In this document: piece after piece, positions 24,576 through 28,459 of the stretch
Numbering within the stretch: position 1 is the stretch's first letter
Layout: each line of letters opens with the position of its first letter
Source: an uncultured Clostridium sp.
GTDB lineage: Bacteria; Bacillota; Clostridia; Clostridiales; Clostridiaceae
Assembly: GCA_900543325.1 (NCBI GenBank)
Contig: UQQU01000044.1
Span: forward strand, 1-28,459
DNA: 28,459 nt
Direction of reading: 5' to 3'
Notes under the pieces: generated by a model
What the model saw: the letters and a program-made list of their open reading frames with translations, nothing else
Told to the model about the DNA's origin: nothing
The model's database searches: none
Position numbers and translations under genes: made by a program

Positions 24576-24603
24576 CTTATAATATAACCACTCAATGTGT
24601 CAA
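24576..24603 (-). promoter_or_regulatory. Candidate htrA promoter
   Basis: On the minus strand TTGACA (24598-24603), 16 bases and TATAAG (24576-24581) lie about 40 bases before the htrA start. Confidence 0.6.
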
Positions 24604-24629
24604 ATATATGACAATATAAAAATACTTAT

Positions 24630-24732
24630 ATAATAAAAAAACAGACATCTAAGTCATATACTTTCTTTATAGTCTCCAGTTAAAATACTAAAACTGTAAC
24701 AATAAATGTGTATATGAAACTTTTTATGTCTG
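24630..24732 (-). terminator. Long structured 3' element after the hydrolase-like gene
   Basis: Nested inverted repeats span about 90 bases: CAGACAT (24642-24648) with ATGTCTG (24726-24732), TCATATAC (24654-24661) with GTATATGA (24710-24717), and CAGTT (24677-24681) with AACTG (24692-24696). On the minus strand the outer arm is followed by seven Ts, so it should terminate the hydrolase message. The build resembles the element after rho. Confidence 0.6.
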
Positions 24733-24739
24733 CTTTTGA

Positions 24740-25750
24740 TTACTTTTTCTGTTCATCTATATCTTTTAACTTCTTAATAGTTTGCCTTATAGCATTTAGA
24801 ACATTTTCTTTATCATTTAATGCTAAGAAATCTTTATCACAACTAGTCGTATATACAGTTGTTAAATCTTCACTTCCCAAGCTTCTTAATGGATCATCTT
24901 GATTTTTAGTAAGTAAATAATATGGAATGTCACTAAATACACCATCAACTTGACTATTACTTTTTCCTTTAAGAAGATTATTTAACTCATGATAAACTGC
25001 ATTTGTATAATTTGACTTAGTTCTTAATGTTAAGAATTCATCTAAGTTACTCTCTAAAAGTCCAGATTCATAATCTTTTAAATTTACGTCTAAATTTAGC
25101 TTGTCCAGAAGCATTGTAAGACCACATCTTGAACCAATTCTTTCAATATTTCTTCTAAACTTAGTTATAATTTGACTTCTCTGATATTCTTTAGTCTGAA
25201 CCTCTTTTTCATTAATTGGATCTATCATTATAGCAGCTGCTACTGAATCCTTAAACTGTTCTGCAAAGCTCGTTAATACAAGAGAGCCATACCCCTCTCC
25301 AACTATTATATAAGGCCCTGATAACCCTGCTTTTCTTAATAAAATTTTCAAATCTCTAGCTTGTTCTTCAGGGGTTCTTCCAGATGATCCATCACTATAT
25401 CCGTACCCCTGTCTATTGTAAACGAAAGTTCTAACATTATCATTTTTCTTTAATTCTTCTACTATAGGAGTCCATTCCTCTAAAGTAGCACCCATATCTC
25501 CATCAAAAATAATAGTATAACTACCTTCCCCTTCAATTCTATAATCCAATCTTAGATCATCTACAGTAGTATAATTAACTCTTTTTTTTAATCTTTCCCC
25601 ATCAATAAAGTTAACTACATTTTGAGTAACAACCCCAATAATTATTATTACGACAATTATCCCAGAAATTATTTTAAATTTATCCTTAGGACTTCTTTGC
25701 CTCTTCATATTTACTGATCGTACTCCATTTGAATACGGCAAAAACTTCAT
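24740..25750 (-). CDS. Membrane-anchored alpha/beta-hydrolase-fold protein lacking catalytic residues
   Basis: The 336-residue protein has a short basic N-terminus, a membrane segment at about 25-45 and an extracytoplasmic alpha/beta-hydrolase domain. Fold landmarks are present: YTIIFDGDMGATLEEW, then VRTFVYNRQGYGYSD, a classic strand-4 motif. The nucleophile elbow, normally GxSxG, reads GEGYG (151-155), with glycine in place of serine, and near the C-terminus the expected histidine segment reads TSCDKDFLALNDKEN without histidine. It is therefore probably not an active hydrolase and may bind or scaffold. The ATG at 25748-25750 has GGGGAGAG upstream. It lies about 100 bases after tsaD and has its own 3' element. 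Function unknown. Confidence 0.8.
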   Translation of the reverse strand: MKFLPYSNGVRSVNMKRQRSPKDKFKIISGIIVVIIIIGVVTQNVVNFIDGERLKKRVNYTTVDDLRLDYRIEGEGSYTIIFDGDMGATLEEWTPIVEELKKNDNVRTFVYNRQGYGYSDGSSGRTPEEQARDLKILLRKAGLSGPYIIVGEGYGSLVLTSFAEQFKDSVAAAIMIDPINEKEVQTKEYQRSQIITKFRRNIERIGSRCGLTMLLDKLNLDVNLKDYESGLLESNLDEFLTLRTKSNYTNAVYHELNNLLKGKSNSQVDGVFSDIPYYLLTKNQDDPLRSLGSEDLTTVYTTSCDKDFLALNDKENVLNAIRQTIKKLKDIDEQKK

Positions 25751-25850
25751 TTTATTTCTCTCCCCATACTTTCTTATATGCAATAAATATTACTATACTT
25801 AAGATTTTCAAATTACATAGACTTATTTTATAGAAATTTAAATTATAATA

Positions 25851-26867
25851 TTAACTATTTAATTTTAAATTAGGTTTTGCATTTAAATTTAAATCACTAA
25901 TTTTTCCATTAACAAAGTTAAAGTAAGCTGCACTTCCAATCATAGCAGCATTATCAGTACATAAAATTGGTGCTGGGAATAATACTTCTATTCCTCTTTT
26001 TGAAGCCTCTTTAATAAGAGTCTCTCTTAAGCTGGAATTAGATGCAACCCCACCTGCAATAGCAATTGTCTTAACATTTCTCTTCTTACAAGTTAATAAT
26101 ACATTTTCTTTCAATACATCTATAACTGCATGTTGGAATGATGCTGCAACATCAGCTTTATTTACTTCAATCTCTTGCATTTTACATTTATTTAAATAAT
26201 TAAGAACTGCTGATTTTACTCCACTAAATGAGAAATCTAAAGTTTCTTCATGAAAATTAGCCTTTGGAAATACTATAGCCTTTGGATTTCCTTCTTTCGC
26301 TAACTTATCAATCTTAGGTCCTCCTGGATATCCAAGTCCTAAAGCTCTTGCAACCTTATCATAAGCTTCTCCAGCTGCATCATCTCTAGTCTGACCTATT
26401 ACTTCATAATCCCCATAGTTTTTAACATGTACTATAAAAGTATGACCACCTGATACTACTAAAGATACAAATGGTGGCTTTAACTCTTTATGTTGTATAT
26501 AATTAGCACAAATATGTCCTTCAATATGATTAACTCCTATTAAAGGTTTCTTAGTAGCAAATGATAATCCCTTTGCAAATTGTAATCCAACTAGTAATGC
26601 ACCTACTAATCCTGGACCATATGTAACACCGATTGCATCAATTTTATCTAAAGTAACATTAGCTTCTTTAAGGGCCTCTTCAACTACTCCACTAATAGCC
26701 TCGATATGCATTCTTGAAGCCACTTCTGGCACTACTCCACCATATTTTTTATGTGTATCTATTTGAGAAGCAATTACATTAGATAACACTTCCCTCCCAT
26801 TAACAACAACTGCCGCTGAAGTTTCATCACAACTTGATTCTATAGCTAAAATATATTTATCTTCCAT
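25851..26867 (-). CDS. tsaD: tRNA threonylcarbamoyladenosine transferase TsaD
   Basis: The 338-residue ASKHA-fold protein transfers the threonylcarbamoyl group to A37 of ANN-decoding tRNAs together with TsaB, TsaC and TsaE, none of which is in the window. Landmarks are LAIESSCDETS (7-17), the metal-binding histidines H114 and H118 in NHIEGH, SGGHT in the middle and CTDNAAM near the C-terminus. GAGGT lies just upstream of the ATG. The name gcp is an older synonym. Confidence 0.97.
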   Translation of the reverse strand: MEDKYILAIESSCDETSAAVVVNGREVLSNVIASQIDTHKKYGGVVPEVASRMHIEAISGVVEEALKEANVTLDKIDAIGVTYGPGLVGALLVGLQFAKGLSFATKKPLIGVNHIEGHICANYIQHKELKPPFVSLVVSGGHTFIVHVKNYGDYEVIGQTRDDAAGEAYDKVARALGLGYPGGPKIDKLAKEGNPKAIVFPKANFHEETLDFSFSGVKSAVLNYLNKCKMQEIEVNKADVAASFQHAVIDVLKENVLLTCKKRNVKTIAIAGGVASNSSLRETLIKEASKRGIEVLFPAPILCTDNAAMIGSAAYFNFVNGKISDLNLNAKPNLKLNS

Positions 26868-26908
26868 CTATTTTTACCTCTTCTTTTTACTATATAACAC
26901 CAAAATGT

Positions 26909-26937
26909 ATTATAACGTAATCATAAAACATAATCAA
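26909..26937 (-). promoter_or_regulatory. tsaD promoter
   Basis: TTGATT (26932-26937), 17 bases and TATAAT (26909-26914) on the minus strand, about 40 bases before the tsaD start. Confidence 0.75.
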
Positions 26938-26945
26938 ACTATTAC

Positions 26946-26974
26946 TTGTTAATATAAATTTGCTCATGTATAGT
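26946..26974 (+). promoter_or_regulatory. Candidate promoter for the RusA-like/SGNH pair
   Basis: TTGTTA (26946-26951), 17 bases and TATAGT (26969-26974) on the plus strand. The leader to the gene at 27186 would be about 205 bases, extremely T-rich, with a small hairpin around ACTC/GAGT near 27009-27018 and a 12-base palindrome CAATAATTATTG at 27117-27128. Nothing else is recognised in the 318-base gap 26868-27185. Confidence 0.4.
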
Positions 26975-27185
26975 TTAAATATAATAAAATCTTAATTTAG
27001 ATTATATACTCACGAGTAATTATATACTTTTAAAAACTTTTATTCACTATTTTTTATTTCATTTTATGGATTTTTAAGGATTTTTTAATAATTTTTTTAT
27101 TATTTTAACCCTACTACAATAATTATTGCCATTATTATTTTATCTTATATCATTTTATTCTTAATATTATGGGGAGAGACAATAT

Positions 27186-27827
27186 ATGAAACCTTATGCA
27201 AAAGTAATAGTTTTAGGATCACCTATAACTAAATCAAATTTCAAATTACATAATAAAGATGGAAGAGCAATATTACCTTATAATACAGGAAAATCTCATG
27301 ATAAATATGCATTATACGAAGAAGAAATAGCTTATCATGCCAGAAATCAAAATCCTGATATAGTATTTTATGAATCTCTTATTGCAATATTAAAAGTTTA
27401 TTATAAAAGCGAAAAAAGACATCCTGATACAGCTAATATAACTAAAAGCATATTTGACGGTATTGAAAAGAGTGGATTAATAGTTAATGATGCTCAAATT
27501 CGAAGAATAATAGTAGAAGAATTTTACGACAAAGAAAATCCAAGATTTGAATTAGAGCTATTTGGAGAAAGTGAATTTTCAGTTTCATATTCCATTACTC
27601 AAAAAGAATCTCCAGATGAAAAAAGGATTTATTCATCATTAAAAAAATCAGTAAATTCTACTGTAAAATCTTCAAAAACAAAAAAAATAATAGAAGATAC
27701 TAATAATTCTATTGCATCAACAAATAAATGCTCTATTTGCAACAATATTTTAAAAGATAATAATTATATAAAAGCTGATAAAGGGAAAACTCTTATTTGT
27801 AAAAATTGTTTTAATAAATTATTTTAA
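27186..27827 (+). CDS. RusA-like protein with C-terminal zinc ribbon
   Basis: The first 130 residues follow the RusA Holliday-junction resolvase pattern: HPDTANITKSIFDGIEKSGLIVNDAQI (80-104, shown here in parts as HPDTAN, K87, FDGI and NDAQI) aligns with the metal-binding core. Of the E. coli catalytic residues, D70 and D91 have counterparts D81 and D102 and K76 has K87, but D72 is replaced by A83. Residues about 135-180 are a Ser/Lys-rich linker, and 181-213 is a zinc ribbon with C182xxC185 and C205xxC208. The third acidic residue being absent makes activity doubtful. GGGGAGAG precedes the ATG. No phage genes surround it. The SGNH gene follows 14 bases downstream. Confidence 0.72.
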   Translation: MKPYAKVIVLGSPITKSNFKLHNKDGRAILPYNTGKSHDKYALYEEEIAYHARNQNPDIVFYESLIAILKVYYKSEKRHPDTANITKSIFDGIEKSGLIVNDAQIRRIIVEEFYDKENPRFELELFGESEFSVSYSITQKESPDEKRIYSSLKKSVNSTVKSSKTKKIIEDTNNSIASTNKCSICNNILKDNNYIKADKGKTLICKNCFNKLF

Positions 27828-27841
27828 GGAGGTTATTGATT

Positions 27842-28411
27842 ATGAAAAATAAATATGTATTTTTAGGTGATAGTTTAATATTTGGATATGGTGTTAAACC
27901 TAAAGATAATTGGGTCAATAAACTTAAAAATACTTATGATTTAGATATATATAATAAAGGTGTAAATGGAAGTACATCTACGGATATGCTTGTTAGATTT
28001 CAAAGAGATGCTATTGATAACTGTCCTAATATTTTATTTTTAATGGCTGGAACAAATGATTTACTTTCTAATAGATCCGTAACTTCTATTGTTAACAATA
28101 TTGAAATAATGATTAAAGAAGCATTATTAAACAATATAAAAGTACACATAGGAATTCCTCCTAATATTATTCCTGAAATGGCAAATAAACTTTTCATGAG
28201 ATGTGATACTTATGATTATTGTAAAGAAAGTCTGCCTTTATTACGTAATGAATTATTAAATCTTTGTAATTCTTATTCTTTAAAATATATAGACTTTTAT
28301 TCCATAACAGAAAATTCAAAACAATTATCTAACTTATACCTTGATGGAATTCATTTTAATCCTAAAGGCCAAGATCTGTTATTTGAAGCCGCTAAAAAAC
28401 TCTTTAACTAA
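27842..28411 (+). CDS. SGNH/GDSL-family hydrolase
   Basis: The 189-residue protein has all four SGNH blocks: FLGDSL with nucleophile S11, NKGVNG with G43, AGTNDL with N72, and LDGIHFNPKG with D168 and H171. It lacks a signal peptide and membrane segment, so it should be an intracellular esterase, lipase or thioesterase (TesA/lysophospholipase-like); the substrate cannot be told. The ATG at 27842 is nine bases after AAGGAGG; an in-frame TTG two codons earlier is too close. It is probably cotranscribed with the RusA-like gene. Confidence 0.9.
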   Translation: MKNKYVFLGDSLIFGYGVKPKDNWVNKLKNTYDLDIYNKGVNGSTSTDMLVRFQRDAIDNCPNILFLMAGTNDLLSNRSVTSIVNNIEIMIKEALLNNIKVHIGIPPNIIPEMANKLFMRCDTYDYCKESLPLLRNELLNLCNSYSLKYIDFYSITENSKQLSNLYLDGIHFNPKGQDLLFEAAKKLFN

Positions 28412-28417
28412 ATTGTT

Positions 28418-28455
28418 CGTTACGTGGAAGCGAAAAAATGAAATATTTATTTTCC
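28418..28455. repeat. Right copy of the terminal inverted repeat
   Basis: Reverse complement of 18-54, with 23 identical bases followed by a short imperfect stretch. It begins seven bases after the stop of the SGNH gene, where a terminator would be expected, and none other is visible before the window ends. Confidence 0.75.
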
Positions 28456-28459
28456 AGTA

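Noticed and set aside
27186..28411. RusA-like and SGNH genes as a prophage fragment
   Set aside because: There is no integrase, structural or lysis gene, no attachment site, and base composition looks like that of the neighbours.

Overview
The window is AT-rich chromosomal DNA from a spore-forming, low-GC Firmicute, most probably Clostridium sensu stricto (the C. perfringens/C. baratii/C. tertium neighbourhood). The evidence is the very low GC, strong AGGAGG-type ribosome binding sites, frequent TTG starts, and the gene set: a DUF1385-PrmC fusion, rho, pyrG, spoIIR, ispE, cphA/cphB, a SipL-like DUF3794-LysM protein, veg, yabG, several CotS/CotSA genes, htrA and tsaD. I see no rRNA, tRNA, CRISPR array, transposase, integrase or phage structural gene. 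Species assignment is inference.

Layout. (1) 67-6250 is a housekeeping block: prmC fusion and tdk (minus), rpmE (plus), rho and pyrG (minus). (2) 6403-9834 is minus-strand: a small DnaA-domain-IV-like protein, a DUF1934 protein, a PP-loop thiolase with an NFACT-R-like tail, spoIIR and ispE. (3) 9961-13393 is a cyanophycin synthesis/degradation pair, cphA and cphB, overlapping by 17 bases. (4) 13511-16879 holds sipL-like, veg and yabG. (5) 16921-23282 is a spore-coat island in which the divergent pair cotS(-)/cotSA(+) occurs twice; the second copy carries two extra CotS relatives, one of them degenerate. (6) 23330-26867 is minus-strand: htrA, a membrane-anchored alpha/beta-hydrolase-like protein lacking its catalytic serine, and tsaD. 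(7) 27186-28411 is a plus-strand pair: a RusA-like protein with a zinc ribbon and an SGNH hydrolase.

How the genes fit together. About a third of the window is sporulation: SpoIIR signals from forespore to mother cell, SipL and CotS/CotSA build coat and encasement, and YabG trims coat proteins. The cphA/cphB pair (nitrogen/carbon storage as Asp-Arg polymer) sits among them, which suggests but does not prove a link between cyanophycin and sporulation. Most gene ends carry clear intrinsic terminators, several shared by convergent genes.

The most interesting non-coding signals are two possible plus-strand small-RNA units (about 6327-6402 and 15317-15405), each with a sigma-A type promoter and its own terminator; the second is complementary over 10 nt to the ribosome binding region of neighbouring veg. 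Others are a hairpin that would bury the spoIIR ribosome binding site, two unusually long structured 3' elements after rho and after the hydrolase gene, and a near-identical inverted repeat of about 37 bases at the two extreme ends of the window. No single unmistakable new multi-gene system is visible.
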